Source: Rhizobium sp. NXC24
Lineage (GTDB): Bacteria; Pseudomonadota; Alphaproteobacteria; Rhizobiales; Rhizobiaceae
Assembly: GCF_002944315.1 (NCBI RefSeq)
Contig: NZ_CP024311.1
Span: forward strand, 2,642,501-2,706,500
Direction of reading: 5' to 3'
DNA: 64,000 bases
The notes under the pieces are model-generated. The model did no database searches. It was not told where the DNA came from and saw only the letters and a program-made list of their open reading frames with translations. A program made the position numbers and the translations under genes. Positions 32,210-40,227 of this stretch are shown here, in pieces (position 1 is the stretch's first letter; each line of letters begins with the position of its first letter).

Positions 32210-33184
32210 ATGCCTGCCCGCCATACCAAGGTGCTCATCATCGGTTCCGGCCCCGCCGGCTATACGGCCGCCGTTTATGCCGCGAGAGCCATGCTGAAGC
32301 CGGTTCTGATCGCCGGCCTCGAACAGGGCGGCCAGCTTATGATCACCACGGATGTCGAAAACTATCCGGGCTTTGCCGATCCGATCCAGGGCCCGTGGCT
32401 GATGGAACAGATGCTGCTGCAGGCCCAGCATGTCGGCGCGGAAATCGTCAACGATCTCGTCACCGAAGTCGATACCACCAAGCGCCCCTTTGTCGCGCGC
32501 ACCGACAGCGGTCAGGTCTGGACCGCCGACACGCTGATCATCGCGACCGGCGCCAAGGCCAAATGGCTGGGCATCGAGAGCGAACAGCATTTCCAGGGCT
32601 TTGGCGTTTCCGCCTGCGCCACCTGCGACGGCTTCTTCTATCGTAATAAGGATGTGATCGTGGTCGGCGGCGGCAACAGCGCCGTCGAGGAAGCGCTCTA
32701 TCTCTCCAATATCGCCAAGTCGGTCACCGTCGTGCATCGCCGCGATTCGTTCCGCGCCGAAAAGATCCTGCAGGAGCGCCTGTTCGCCAAGGCAAACGTC
32801 AAGGTTCTCTGGAATACCGAGGTTGCCGAAATCACCGGCACGCCGGCCAAGCCGCCGATGCCGCCGTCGGTTTCCGGCGCACGCCTGCGCGACACCCGCA
32901 CGGGCGTCGTCACCGACGTAACGATAGACGGCGTGTTTGTCGCCATCGGCCACGCACCGGCAACGGAACTCTTCAAGGGCAAATTGAAGCTCAAGGACAA
33001 TGGCTATCTCTGGACTGCACCCGATTCGACTGCGACCAACGTCGAAGGCATCTATGCCGCCGGTGATGTGACCGACGATACGTTCCGGCAGGCGATCACG
33101 GCAGCAGGGATGGGCTGCATGGCGGCGCTTGAGGCGGAACGCTACTTGACCGGGCATATGCCCGTCGCCGTAGCTGCGGAGTGA
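32210..33184 (+). CDS. trxB: Thioredoxin-disulfide reductase
   Basis: This flavoprotein reduces thioredoxin with NADPH. The start MPARHTKVLIIGSGPAGYTA (32210, 324 residues) has AAAGGA 8 nt upstream and matches the usual length; the open frame continues 28 codons upstream without similarity. The FAD site GSGPAGYTAA, the redox CATC (Cys136, Cys139) and the NADPH site GGGNSAVEEALYL are intact. The C-terminal FAD site reads GIYAAGDVTDDTFRQAITAA. A LysR gene (lsrB) starts 23 bp after the stop, so redox enzyme and regulator are likely co-transcribed. Confidence 0.97.
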   Translation: MPARHTKVLIIGSGPAGYTAAVYAARAMLKPVLIAGLEQGGQLMITTDVENYPGFADPIQGPWLMEQMLLQAQHVGAEIVNDLVTEVDTTKRPFVARTDSGQVWTADTLIIATGAKAKWLGIESEQHFQGFGVSACATCDGFFYRNKDVIVVGGGNSAVEEALYLSNIAKSVTVVHRRDSFRAEKILQERLFAKANVKVLWNTEVAEITGTPAKPPMPPSVSGARLRDTRTGVVTDVTIDGVFVAIGHAPATELFKGKLKLKDNGYLWTAPDSTATNVEGIYAAGDVTDDTFRQAITAAGMGCMAALEAERYLTGHMPVAVAAE

Positions 33185-33207
33185 TGCAGCCGATGAGGGG
33201 AAACGGC

Positions 33208-34104
33208 ATGCCATTGGATTGGGACAAGCTGCGTATCTTTCACGCGGCTGCCGAAGCGGGCTCGTTCACGCACGCGGCGGATAAATTGCATCTGTCCCAA
33301 TCCGCCATCAGCCGCCAGGTCAGCGCGCTCGAGCAGGACGTCGGCATCAAGCTGTTCCACCGCCACGCACGCGGCCTGATCCTGACCGAACAGGGCGAAT
33401 TGCTGTATCGCACCGCGCATGACGTTCTCTTGAAGCTCGAAACGGTCAAGATGCAATTGACCGAAACGACCGATAAGCCGAGCGGCAAGCTGCGCGTGAC
33501 GACGACCGTCGGCCTCGGCCAGGGCTGGCTGACCGACAAGATCCAGGAATTCCTACAGCTTTATCCCGACATGTCGATCCAGCTCATCCTCGACAATGAG
33601 GAGCTGGACGTGAACATGCGCCATGCGGACTGCGCCATCCGACTGCGCCAGCCGCAGCAATCGGACTTGATCCAGCGCAAGCTCTTCACCGTCCATATGC
33701 ATGTCTACGCCGCCCCCTCCTACATCAACCGCTATGGCGAACCGCAGTCGGTGGAGGCTCTGGACGAGCATCGCATCATCAGTTTCGGCGAACCGGCGCC
33801 GAACTATTTGCTCGACGTCAATTGGCTGGAGATTGCCGGCCGCTCGTCGGACAACAAGCGCGTTCCACATCTGCAGATCAACAGCCAGACGTCGATCAAG
33901 CGCGCCTGCCTGCTCGGTATCGGCATCGCCGTACTGCCGGACTACATCGTCGGCCGCGATCCGGGCCTTATTCAGCTTGCGATCAATGCCGACGTGCCGT
34001 CCTTCGACACCTATTTCTGCTATCCCGACGAAATGAAAAACGCCGCCAAGCTCAAGGTTTTTCGGGATTTCATCGTCGCCAAGGCACGGAACTGGAACTT
34101 TTAG
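33208..34104 (+). CDS. lsrB: LsrB/VtlR-type LysR regulator
   Basis: I start the 298-residue protein at MPLDWDKLRIFHAAAEAGSF because AGGGG lies 8 nt before this ATG; other in-frame ATGs overlap trxB. The winged HTH (HAADKLHLSQSAISRQVSAL, FHRHARGLILTEQGELLYRT) is followed by a LysR substrate domain. Sequence and position directly after trxB match S. meliloti LsrB and Agrobacterium/Brucella VtlR. These control oxidative-stress, LPS and symbiosis or virulence genes and activate AbcR sRNAs (family knowledge). Two AbcR-like sRNA genes follow immediately, which supports the identification. Confidence 0.9.
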   Translation: MPLDWDKLRIFHAAAEAGSFTHAADKLHLSQSAISRQVSALEQDVGIKLFHRHARGLILTEQGELLYRTAHDVLLKLETVKMQLTETTDKPSGKLRVTTTVGLGQGWLTDKIQEFLQLYPDMSIQLILDNEELDVNMRHADCAIRLRQPQQSDLIQRKLFTVHMHVYAAPSYINRYGEPQSVEALDEHRIISFGEPAPNYLLDVNWLEIAGRSSDNKRVPHLQINSQTSIKRACLLGIGIAVLPDYIVGRDPGLIQLAINADVPSFDTYFCYPDEMKNAAKLKVFRDFIVAKARNWNF

Positions 34105-34176
34105 TTGAGCTAAGACTCTGTGTTACAAGCGTTTTTTGCCGTAATATATCTGTCACGCGTATGACGCATGGCTGAT

Positions 34177-34220
34177 ATGCACAAAACAGAGTTGAAGCCT
34201 GCCCAATTAACTACCATATC
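34177..34220 (+). promoter_or_regulatory. Promoter and upstream box of the first AbcR-like sRNA
   Basis: The box ATGCACAAAACAG (34177-34189) abuts a -35 element TTGAAG (34192-34197), a 17-nt spacer and a -10 element CATATC (34215-34220). The predicted start is near 34227. The same layout aligns without gaps to the second copy, and the box position just upstream of -35 suits a LysR-type activator such as LsrB. Confidence 0.6.
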
Positions 34221-34226
34221 GCACAT

Positions 34227-34342
34227 AGCTGATGCATATGGTGGCTTTTCCTCCCAGTTCCACCGCATTGGCTGTTCCCCTCTGGAGGTTTTTAACCTTC
34301 ATACCTATAGGGCCCTGGTTGTTACCGGTGGCCCTTTTTTTT
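34227..34342 (+). ncRNA. abcR: AbcR-family (alpha-r15) trans-acting sRNA, copy 1
   Basis: This is a non-coding transcript of about 116 nt. A first hairpin GGTGG (34240-34244)/CCACC (34260-34264) exposes the anti-Shine-Dalgarno loop CCTCCC (34250-34255). A second unpaired C/T-rich motif CCCCTCT (34277-34283) precedes GGAGG. The 3' end is an intrinsic terminator with AGGGCC (34309-34314)/GGCCCT (34330-34335) and eight Ts. The tandem arrangement behind lsrB and ahead of an arsR gene is that of S. meliloti AbcR1/AbcR2. These Hfq-dependent sRNAs silence many ABC-transporter mRNAs by covering ribosome binding sites. Which copy equals AbcR1 is not determined here. Confidence 0.9.
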
Positions 34343-34379
34343 GCCCTTTTTCAGCAGAGGCCGCAAACGCATAACTGCC

Positions 34380-34423
34380 ATGCACAAAAAAGCATTGCGC
34401 ACTGCACAAATTAGCATCATACC
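34380..34423 (+). promoter_or_regulatory. Promoter and upstream box of the second AbcR-like sRNA
   Basis: ATGCACAAAAAAG (34380-34392), then TTGCGC (34395-34400), 17 nt, and CATACC (34418-34423). The -35 and -10 boxes are weaker than in copy 1, so the two copies may differ in strength or in dependence on an activator. Confidence 0.55.
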
Positions 34424-34429
34424 GCACAT

Positions 34430-34545
34430 AGCTGATGCACATGGTGGCTTTTCCTCCCAGTTCCACCGCAGCAGCTGTTCCCCTCTGGAGGTTTTTGACC
34501 TTCACACCTATAGGGCCCTGGTTATTCCGGTGGCCCTCTTTTTTT
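34430..34545 (+). ncRNA. abcR: AbcR-family (alpha-r15) trans-acting sRNA, copy 2
   Basis: This second transcript of about 116 nt is roughly 90% identical to copy 1 and begins 203 bp downstream of it. It keeps the GGTGG/CCACC hairpin with the CCTCCC loop, the CCCCTCT motif and the terminator AGGGCC/GGCCCT (34512-34517/34532-34537), followed by CTTTTTTT. Differences are concentrated between the two anti-SD motifs (GCAGCAG instead of GCATTGG) and in the terminator loop. The target-pairing loops are identical, so target sets should overlap while expression may differ. Confidence 0.9.
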
Positions 34546-34604
34546 GCCCAAATTCTAAGCATGCCCACGAAGCGCATTGCATAAAATAATTTGCTGCGCC
34601 GCAT

Positions 34605-34652
34605 CTTGATATATCGAAAATCGACGATACATGAATCGTTAATTTTCGATAT
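34605..34652. promoter_or_regulatory. Long perfect dyad over the arsR promoter (putative operator)
   Basis: ATATCGAAAAT (34611-34621) and ATTTTCGATAT (34642-34652) are perfect 11-bp inverted repeats. An inner pair ACGAT (34624-34628)/ATCGT (34635-34639) is also present. CTTGAT (34605-34610) could be the -35 box with TACATG (34628-34633) as -10, inside the dyad. The arsR ATG lies 15 bp beyond. This is the expected arrangement for autorepression by an ArsR dimer. Confidence 0.7.
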
Positions 34653-34667
34653 TCAGCCGGTGACGTC

Positions 34668-34961
34668 ATGGATAGAACTGAGATACTAAAGGCCTTGGCC
34701 CATCCCGCCAGGCTCGAAATCCTCAATCAGCTCAAAGATCCGCACGCCCATTTTCCGACCCAGGAACATCCGCTGGAGCTGGGTGTCTGCGCCAGCCAGT
34801 TCGAGCGCTGCGGCCTATCGCAATCCACCGTTTCCGCCCATCTCGGCACATTGCATCGCGCTGGCTTGGTGACCACCAAGCGCCTCGGCCAGTGGATTTT
34901 TTATAAGCGCAACGAAGAAACCATCGCCGAATTCCTTGCCACTCTTCAGAAGGAACTTTGA
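34668..34961 (+). CDS. ArsR-family repressor
   Basis: The 97-residue winged-HTH protein has the ArsR core ILKALAHPARLEILNQL and recognition region CGLSQSTVSAHLGTLHRAGL, then the wing TKRLGQWIFYKRNE. It lacks the ELCVCDL metal motif. Instead Cys41 and Cys48 sit just before the recognition helix (GVCASQFERCGLSQ), which suggests thiol or redox sensing rather than arsenic. It is followed after 1 bp by an MFS gene and then an old yellow enzyme gene. An 11-bp dyad covers its promoter. A homologue lies at the same place beside the AbcR genes in S. meliloti. Confidence 0.92.
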   Translation: MDRTEILKALAHPARLEILNQLKDPHAHFPTQEHPLELGVCASQFERCGLSQSTVSAHLGTLHRAGLVTTKRLGQWIFYKRNEETIAEFLATLQKEL

Positions 34962-34962
34962 G

Positions 34963-36129
34963 ATGCCGCTCGCCCTCCTTGTCCTGGCGTTGAGCTCCTT
35001 TGCCATCGGAACGACTGAATTCGTCATCATGGGCCTGCTGCCCGAAGTTGCCACTGATCTGTCCATCAGCATCCCGCAAGCCGGCTGGCTGGTGACCGGC
35101 TATGCGCTGGCGGTGGCGATCGGTGCGCCGATCATGGCCATCGCCACGGCGCATCTGCGCCGCCGCTCAACGTTGATCATGTTGATGGGCTTCTTCATCC
35201 TCGGCAACCTGCTCTGTGCCATCGCACCCGGCTATTGGGTCCTGATGATCGCCCGCATCGTCACCGCGCTTTGTCATGGTGCCTTCTTCGGCATCGGTTC
35301 GGTTGTCGCCGCAAGCCTCGTCACTGAGGACCGCAAGGCTCGCGCCCTCGCATTGATGTTCACCGGTCTGACGCTTGCCAATGTGCTCGGTGTGCCGCTC
35401 GGCACCGCATTGGGCCACGCTTTCGGCTGGCATGCGCCCTTCTGGATAATCACCCTGCTGGGCGTCGCCTCGCTTATCGGCCTGGTGCTTGTCCTGCCAA
35501 AAGGAGAAGAAGTCCGCCAGGACAGTCTTGCCCGCGAACTCTTGGCGCTACGCGGTCTCGGCCTATGGCTGTCGCTGCTGACAACGGTGTTTTTCGCCGC
35601 AGCCATGTTCACCCTGTTCACGTATATTGCGCCGCTGCTGCGCCAAATCACCGGCGTTTCGCCGCGATGGGTATCTTTGACGCTGCTATGGATGGGCATC
35701 GGCCTGACCATCGGCAATCTCATCGGCGGCAAGCCTGCGGACTGGCGTCTGGGCACCACGCTTGCCAGCACCTTCGCGGCAATCGCGCTGACCTCGGCCA
35801 TATTCAGCATCACCAGCCATTCCTTCGTCCCAGCCGAGATCACCCTCTTCCTCTGGGCTGCGGCAAACTTCGCCGCAGTGCCGGCGCTGCAGATCAACGT
35901 CGTCGGTTTCGGCAAGGATGCGCCGAACCTGGTGTCGACCATCAATATCGGCGCCTTCAATACCGGCAATGCACTCGGGGCTTGGGTCGGTGGCGTCGTC
36001 ATCGATACCGGCTTCTCGCTGTCGCATGTGCCGCTGGCCGGTGCCGCGATGGCTCTCCTCGGCCTTGCCACCGTGGCGTTGATCTTCGCGACGGTCAGAG
36101 CGAAGAGCGCCGCACCCGCCTCCTCCTAA
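34963..36129 (+). CDS. MFS transporter (AraJ/YdhP-type, DHA1 family)
   Basis: The 388-residue 12-TM permease starts at MPLALLVLALSSFAIGTTEF, whose ATG is separated by 1 bp from the arsR stop; the frame also stays open inside arsR. The GTTEFVIMGLLPEVA signature in TM1 and the GWLVTGYALAVAIGAPI and LCHGAFFGIGSVVAASLV segments are typical of the AraJ/YdhP/chloramphenicol-type group. It is translationally coupled to arsR and is probably an exporter for the compound that releases the repressor. The substrate is unknown. Confidence 0.92.
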   Translation: MPLALLVLALSSFAIGTTEFVIMGLLPEVATDLSISIPQAGWLVTGYALAVAIGAPIMAIATAHLRRRSTLIMLMGFFILGNLLCAIAPGYWVLMIARIVTALCHGAFFGIGSVVAASLVTEDRKARALALMFTGLTLANVLGVPLGTALGHAFGWHAPFWIITLLGVASLIGLVLVLPKGEEVRQDSLARELLALRGLGLWLSLLTTVFFAAAMFTLFTYIAPLLRQITGVSPRWVSLTLLWMGIGLTIGNLIGGKPADWRLGTTLASTFAAIALTSAIFSITSHSFVPAEITLFLWAAANFAAVPALQINVVGFGKDAPNLVSTINIGAFNTGNALGAWVGGVVIDTGFSLSHVPLAGAAMALLGLATVALIFATVRAKSAAPASS

Positions 36130-36175
36130 GCTTTTCTTTCAACACTTCACCCCGGACAACAAGAAAGGACCTCCC

Positions 36176-37288
36176 ATGGCCAAACTCTTTGAACCGACTA
36201 AGCTTGGCGATATCTCCCTCGCCAACCGCATCGTCATGGCGCCGCTAACGCGCAATCGTTCTCCGAATGCGGTGCCGAACGATTTGAACGTCAAATACTA
36301 CGCCCAGCGCGCCACAGCCGGCCTCATCATCACCGAAGCGACCGCCATCACCCATCAGGGCCAGGGTTATGCCGACGTGCCCGGTCTCTACACCCGGGAA
36401 GCCCTCGACGGCTGGAAGAAAGTGACCGACGCCGTGCATGCAAACGGCGGCAAGATCGTCGTGCAGATGTGGCACGTCGGCCGTATCTCCCATACGACGC
36501 TGCAGCCGAACGGCGGCAAGCCCGTCTCCTCCACCTCCAAGCGCGCCAACAATGCCAAGACCTATCTGGTCAACAGCGACGGTAGCGACGGATTTACCGA
36601 TGTCTCCGAACCCCGCGCCCTTGAGACCTCGGAAATTCCGGGAATCATCGAGGATTATCGCAAGGCCGCCCGCGCCGCGATCGAAGCCGGTTTTGACGGT
36701 GTCGAAATCCACGGCGCCAACGGCTATCTCATCGACCAGTTCCTGCGCGCCGATGTGAACGATCGTACCGACCAGTATGGCGGCTCGATCGAAAACCGCG
36801 CCCGTTTCCTCTTCGAAGTCGTGGATGCCGTGACCAAGGAAGTCGGCGCCGGACGCACTGCGATCCGCGTCTCGCCGGTAACGCCGTCGGGCGATTCCAG
36901 CGATCCTCACCCGCAGGCCCTCTTTACCTACGTCGTCGAAGGTCTGGCGAAATATGGTCTCGCCTATGTCCACATCGTCGAAGGCCAGACCGGCGGCGCG
37001 CGCGACTTCCTGCCCTTCGACTATGACGCGCTGCACGCTGCCTATAAGGCTGCAGGCGGCAAGTCTGCCTGGATGCTCAACAACGGCTACAATCGCGACA
37101 TGGCGATCGAAGCGGTCGAAAGCGGCAAGGCCGACGTCGTTGCCTTCGGCAAGCCGTTCATCTCCAACCCGGACCTCGTTCGCCGGCTGAAGGAAAACGC
37201 CTCCCTCACCGCGCTGAACCAGGCAACGCTCTATGGCGGCGGCGCAAACGGCTACGCCGACTACCCGACGCTGGACGAAGTGGCTTAA
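36176..37288 (+). CDS. Old yellow enzyme-family alkene reductase (NemA-like)
   Basis: This 370-residue FMN (beta/alpha)8 flavoprotein reduces activated C=C bonds, N-ethylmaleimide or nitro compounds with NADPH. MAPLTRNRS near the N terminus, the QMWHVGRISHTTLQPNG loop, EIHGANGYLIDQFL with the FMN/substrate-binding His-Asn pair, DQYGGSIENRARF and VAFGKPFISNPDLV are all classical. AAAGGA lies before the ATG, 46 bp after the MFS stop. As third gene of arsR-MFS-OYE and followed by a strong terminator, it completes a likely electrophile-response operon. Confidence 0.94.
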   Translation: MAKLFEPTKLGDISLANRIVMAPLTRNRSPNAVPNDLNVKYYAQRATAGLIITEATAITHQGQGYADVPGLYTREALDGWKKVTDAVHANGGKIVVQMWHVGRISHTTLQPNGGKPVSSTSKRANNAKTYLVNSDGSDGFTDVSEPRALETSEIPGIIEDYRKAARAAIEAGFDGVEIHGANGYLIDQFLRADVNDRTDQYGGSIENRARFLFEVVDAVTKEVGAGRTAIRVSPVTPSGDSSDPHPQALFTYVVEGLAKYGLAYVHIVEGQTGGARDFLPFDYDALHAAYKAAGGKSAWMLNNGYNRDMAIEAVESGKADVVAFGKPFISNPDLVRRLKENASLTALNQATLYGGGANGYADYPTLDEVA

Positions 37289-37311
37289 CTTCCGCCGCTC
37301 CGATCATGACG

Positions 37312-37344
37312 GAAAATCCCGCTGCGAGGCGGGATTTTCTTTTT
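37312..37344 (+). terminator. Intrinsic terminator of the arsR-MFS-OYE operon
   Basis: GAAAATCCCGC (37312-37322) pairs with GCGGGATTTTC (37329-37339) across a 6-nt loop, followed by TTTTT. Confidence 0.92.
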
Positions 37345-37368
37345 GGCGACAGCCGTTAGAGTACCCGT

Positions 37369-38169
37369 ATGTTTGATCCCTATCTCAACCGTTGGTCGCT
37401 CACGCCGGATGGCAACGCGATCATCACCCGTTCCAGCCATCTCCTGCCGGTCCTCTGGCGCGGCCTGCCCGCCATGCTGAAGGTCGCCCTCGATATTGAC
37501 GAGAAGCTCGGCAGCCAGGTCCTGCGCTGGTGGGACGGCGACGGCGCCGCGCATGTCTATGAACACGACAGCGACGCTGCGCTTTTGGAACGGTCGACCG
37601 GACCGGGCTCGCTGCTGACGATGGCAATGGAAGGCGGTGATGACGAAGCAAGCCGGATCATCTGCCGCACGGCCGCAAAGCTTCACGCACCGCGCGCGAC
37701 ACCGTTGCCGGATCTTGTCCCGCTGGATCTCTGGTTCCGCGAGTTGGAGCCGGCGGCCCGTGCCCATGGCGGTCTTCTTGCCACCTGCGCCGAGATTGCC
37801 CGTCACCTGCTTGCCGATCAACGCGATCTCACCGTGCTGCACGGCGACATCCACCACGAGAATATCATGGATTTCGGTCCTCGCGGCTGGCTCGCCATCG
37901 ACCCGAAGCGTGTTCATGGCGAACGCGGTTACGATTTCGCCAATACCTTCTGCAATCCGGAACTCCCCATCGTCACCGCTCCCGGTCGCCTGCAGCGGCA
38001 ATTGCCGATCGTCTGCACCGAAGCAAGACTGGAACCGAAGCGGATGCTGCAATGGATCGTCGCCTATGCCGGCCTCTCCGCCGCCTGGTTCCTCAGCGAC
38101 GGCGATAGCAGGAATGCCGAGTCGGATTTTATCGTCGCCAGGATAGCGTTGGCCGAACTCCGGACCTGA
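37369..38169 (+). CDS. APH(6)/hydroxyurea-phosphotransferase-family kinase
   Basis: The 266-residue protein belongs to the aminoglycoside/hydroxyurea antibiotic-resistance kinase family (StrB-like). The Brenner motif is VLHGDIHHENIMDFG with catalytic Asp and Asn. The metal-binding segment is AIDPKRVHGERGYDFANTF. The N-terminal lobe contains PAMLKVALDIDEKLGSQVLR with the probable ATP-binding Lys. Chromosomal rhizobial members are common and are not proven resistance genes. It is followed after 9 bp by the convergent SDR gene, with no terminator between them. Confidence 0.85.
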   Translation: MFDPYLNRWSLTPDGNAIITRSSHLLPVLWRGLPAMLKVALDIDEKLGSQVLRWWDGDGAAHVYEHDSDAALLERSTGPGSLLTMAMEGGDDEASRIICRTAAKLHAPRATPLPDLVPLDLWFRELEPAARAHGGLLATCAEIARHLLADQRDLTVLHGDIHHENIMDFGPRGWLAIDPKRVHGERGYDFANTFCNPELPIVTAPGRLQRQLPIVCTEARLEPKRMLQWIVAYAGLSAAWFLSDGDSRNAESDFIVARIALAELRT

Positions 38170-38178
38170 CAACGTTTC

Positions 38179-39153
38179 TCATCGTGCCGGCAGACAGCCG
38201 AGTGCCATGAGGCTCGTCTTCACCGCCTCGTCGATCGGAGTATGCGGCTCCTCGCCGAGCACAGCCAGCAGCCTGTCATTCCTCATCTGCAGCGGCACTT
38301 TCCAGAGATAGCGCATTTCACGCAACTCCTTCATCAGCGGCACGAAAGGAGCGGCAAGCGGCAGTATCCACCAAGGAAAGGATTTCGCTTTCACTTTATG
38401 TCCGACTGCCCGCTCGACCGAGCCGATCATCTGCCGGCCGTCACCATCCCAATGGCCGCGCATGTGATAGACAGCGAAGGCCGGAAGCGCATCGCCTCTC
38501 TCGATCAGGCGGATCATCGTTTCCGCGACATCGGGCAGATAGGCCCATTGATGGCCGATGCCCGCCCTTCCCGGGTTGGTCACCGATGTCACTGGTTTGC
38601 CGGGTTTGACAATGCCCTGCGAGAACCAGCTATTGGTGCCATGCCCACCGAAGAAATCCCCGGCGCGGAGAATGATGATCGGCGTGCCGGCCTCCGCCGC
38701 GACCTTCAGCCGCCGCTCCATTTCGACGCGGATCGCACCCTTGCGTGTCTGCGGATGCTGCGGGCTGTCCTCGGTCACATCGGGAAGGACATCCGGCCCA
38801 AAATTGTAGACCGTGCCCGGCAGGACGATCCGCGCGCCGACTGCCTTCGCCGCTGCGATCGTGCCATCGAGCATCGGCAGGACCAGTTGCCCCCAATTGC
38901 GATAGCCGGGCGGGTTGACGGCATGCACGATCAGCTCGACACCCGTCGCCGCCTTCAACACATCGCTCGCCTGCATCGCATCGCCTTGCACCCAATCGAA
39001 GCCGGGCTCCCGGCGTGCAGCCGCGGCTGCGTTGCGGTTCAGCGCCCGGATGCGCCAGCCGCGGGCGGCAAGGCCGCGGGCAACGGCGCCGCCGATGCCG
39101 CCAGTGGCACCCAATATCAGAGCCGTCTTTCCATTGTTCATCTGCTCGGTCAT
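38179..39153 (-). CDS. NAD(P)-dependent epimerase/atypical SDR
   Basis: The 324 residues (start MTEQMNNGKTALILGA, GGAG 6 nt upstream; other close ATGs exist) carry an N-terminal Rossmann motif LGATGGIGGAVARGLAARGW. This is the extended/atypical SDR group. GTVYNFGPDVLPDVTEDSPQ takes the place of the YxxxK region, followed by RAGDFFGG and WAYLPDVAETMIRLIE, as in NmrA-like or sugar-epimerase-like proteins. It is divergent from a LysR gene with a 91-bp gap that contains dyads, and is probably controlled by it. The substrate is not known. Confidence 0.87.
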   Translation of the reverse strand: MTEQMNNGKTALILGATGGIGGAVARGLAARGWRIRALNRNAAAAARREPGFDWVQGDAMQASDVLKAATGVELIVHAVNPPGYRNWGQLVLPMLDGTIAAAKAVGARIVLPGTVYNFGPDVLPDVTEDSPQHPQTRKGAIRVEMERRLKVAAEAGTPIIILRAGDFFGGHGTNSWFSQGIVKPGKPVTSVTNPGRAGIGHQWAYLPDVAETMIRLIERGDALPAFAVYHMRGHWDGDGRQMIGSVERAVGHKVKAKSFPWWILPLAAPFVPLMKELREMRYLWKVPLQMRNDRLLAVLGEEPHTPIDEAVKTSLMALGCLPAR

Positions 39154-39225
39154 CGTCATCTCCATCGATTTGATGGTGTGACTATGCCGCGCAACTTCGA
39201 TAAACGAAATTGCCGAAAAATCTGG

Positions 39226-39244
39226 ATATGATATACAAAAATAT
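39226..39244. promoter_or_regulatory. Possible LysR site ATAT-N11-ATAT
   Basis: ATAT (39226-39229), 11 bases, ATAT (39241-39244), immediately before the LysR start codon. It fits the T-N11-A pattern, but the AT-rich arms make chance likely. TTCGATAAACGAA, about 30 bp upstream, is another small dyad. Confidence 0.3.
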
Positions 39245-40156
39245 ATGACGACATCGGAACCAAGCTGGGATTTCTATCGCACCTTCCTCGCCGTACTCCG
39301 CCACGGCTCGCTTTCGGCTGCCGCCCGGGATCTCGGTCTGACCCAGCCGACCATCGGCCGTCATATCGACGCGCTGGAAGAAACCGTCGGCGCCGAGCTT
39401 TTCACGCGCTCGCAACAAGGCCTTCTTCCGACGGACGCTGCCCTCGCCCTCCGACCCTATGCGGAAACGTTGGCCAGCACGACCGCCGCCCTACTCCGCG
39501 TCGCTTCCGGTGCACACGATAGGGTCAGCGGCACCGTGCGCATCAGCGCCAGCGAGGTCATCGGCGTGGAAGTATTGCCGCCGATCCTGGCTGGGCTGCA
39601 GGCCGCGCATCCCGATCTTGTCATCGAACTCTCCGCCTCGGATGCGGTGGAGGACTTGTTGCTGCGAGAAGCGGATATCGCGGTGCGCATGGTCGCGCCC
39701 ACGCAGGATGCCCTGTTGGCCCGCCGTATCGGCACCATCTCCCTCGGCTTGTTCGCCCATCGCAATTATCTGGAGCTATACGGCGAGCCCAAAAGCATCG
39801 GTGAGTTGCGCCATCACAAGCTGATCGGTTTCGACCGACAGACCGCTTACATCCGCACGATGTTGAAGCGCTATCCCATGCTGGACGGCATCTCTTTTGC
39901 CTTCAAGTCGGATAACAGCATCGCTCTGCACAACGCGTTGCGCGCTGGCATCGGCATCAGCTTCTACCAAATGCCGCTTGCGAAAAGGGATGAGGATCTT
40001 GTCCGGCTGCTGCCCGAAATCGAGTTACCGCTCGACACCTGGGTCGCCATGCATGAGAATCTGAAGGCGTCACCGCGCTGCCGCGTGACGTTCGATGCAC
40101 TGGTGAGCGGATTGCTGGACTACGTCAAAACCGACACAGAGCAGAAAAGATCATGA
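39245..40156 (+). CDS. LysR-family transcriptional regulator divergent from the SDR gene
   Basis: The 303 residues start MTTSEPSWDFYRTFLAVLRH. The HTH is SLSAAARDLGLTQPTIGRHI, then AELFTRSQQGLLPTDAA. The effector domain contains EADIAVRMVAPTQDALLARR and ALRAGIGISFYQMPLAKRDE. It belongs to the large group of LysR proteins that regulate an adjacent oxidoreductase, here the SDR gene transcribed the other way. The C-terminal KTDTEQKRS tail is unremarkable. Confidence 0.92.
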   Translation: MTTSEPSWDFYRTFLAVLRHGSLSAAARDLGLTQPTIGRHIDALEETVGAELFTRSQQGLLPTDAALALRPYAETLASTTAALLRVASGAHDRVSGTVRISASEVIGVEVLPPILAGLQAAHPDLVIELSASDAVEDLLLREADIAVRMVAPTQDALLARRIGTISLGLFAHRNYLELYGEPKSIGELRHHKLIGFDRQTAYIRTMLKRYPMLDGISFAFKSDNSIALHNALRAGIGISFYQMPLAKRDEDLVRLLPEIELPLDTWVAMHENLKASPRCRVTFDALVSGLLDYVKTDTEQKRS

Positions 40157-40227
40157 CGACGAGCAATCCGGTTGAACTCGTGCTGTGTGATCCCGATTGG
40201 CCGGCAGCTTTACGCAGGCCATAACGT

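Noticed and set aside
34177..34545. Direct repeat of about 200 bp considered as a CRISPR array or mobile element
   Set aside because: There are only two units, each with a promoter and terminator. No short regularly spaced repeats and no cas genes occur in the window.
34168..34589. Small frames (34168-34374, 34341-34589) in the sRNA region
   Set aside because: Both are products of the duplicated sRNA sequence; the similarity follows RNA structure and terminators rather than codons.
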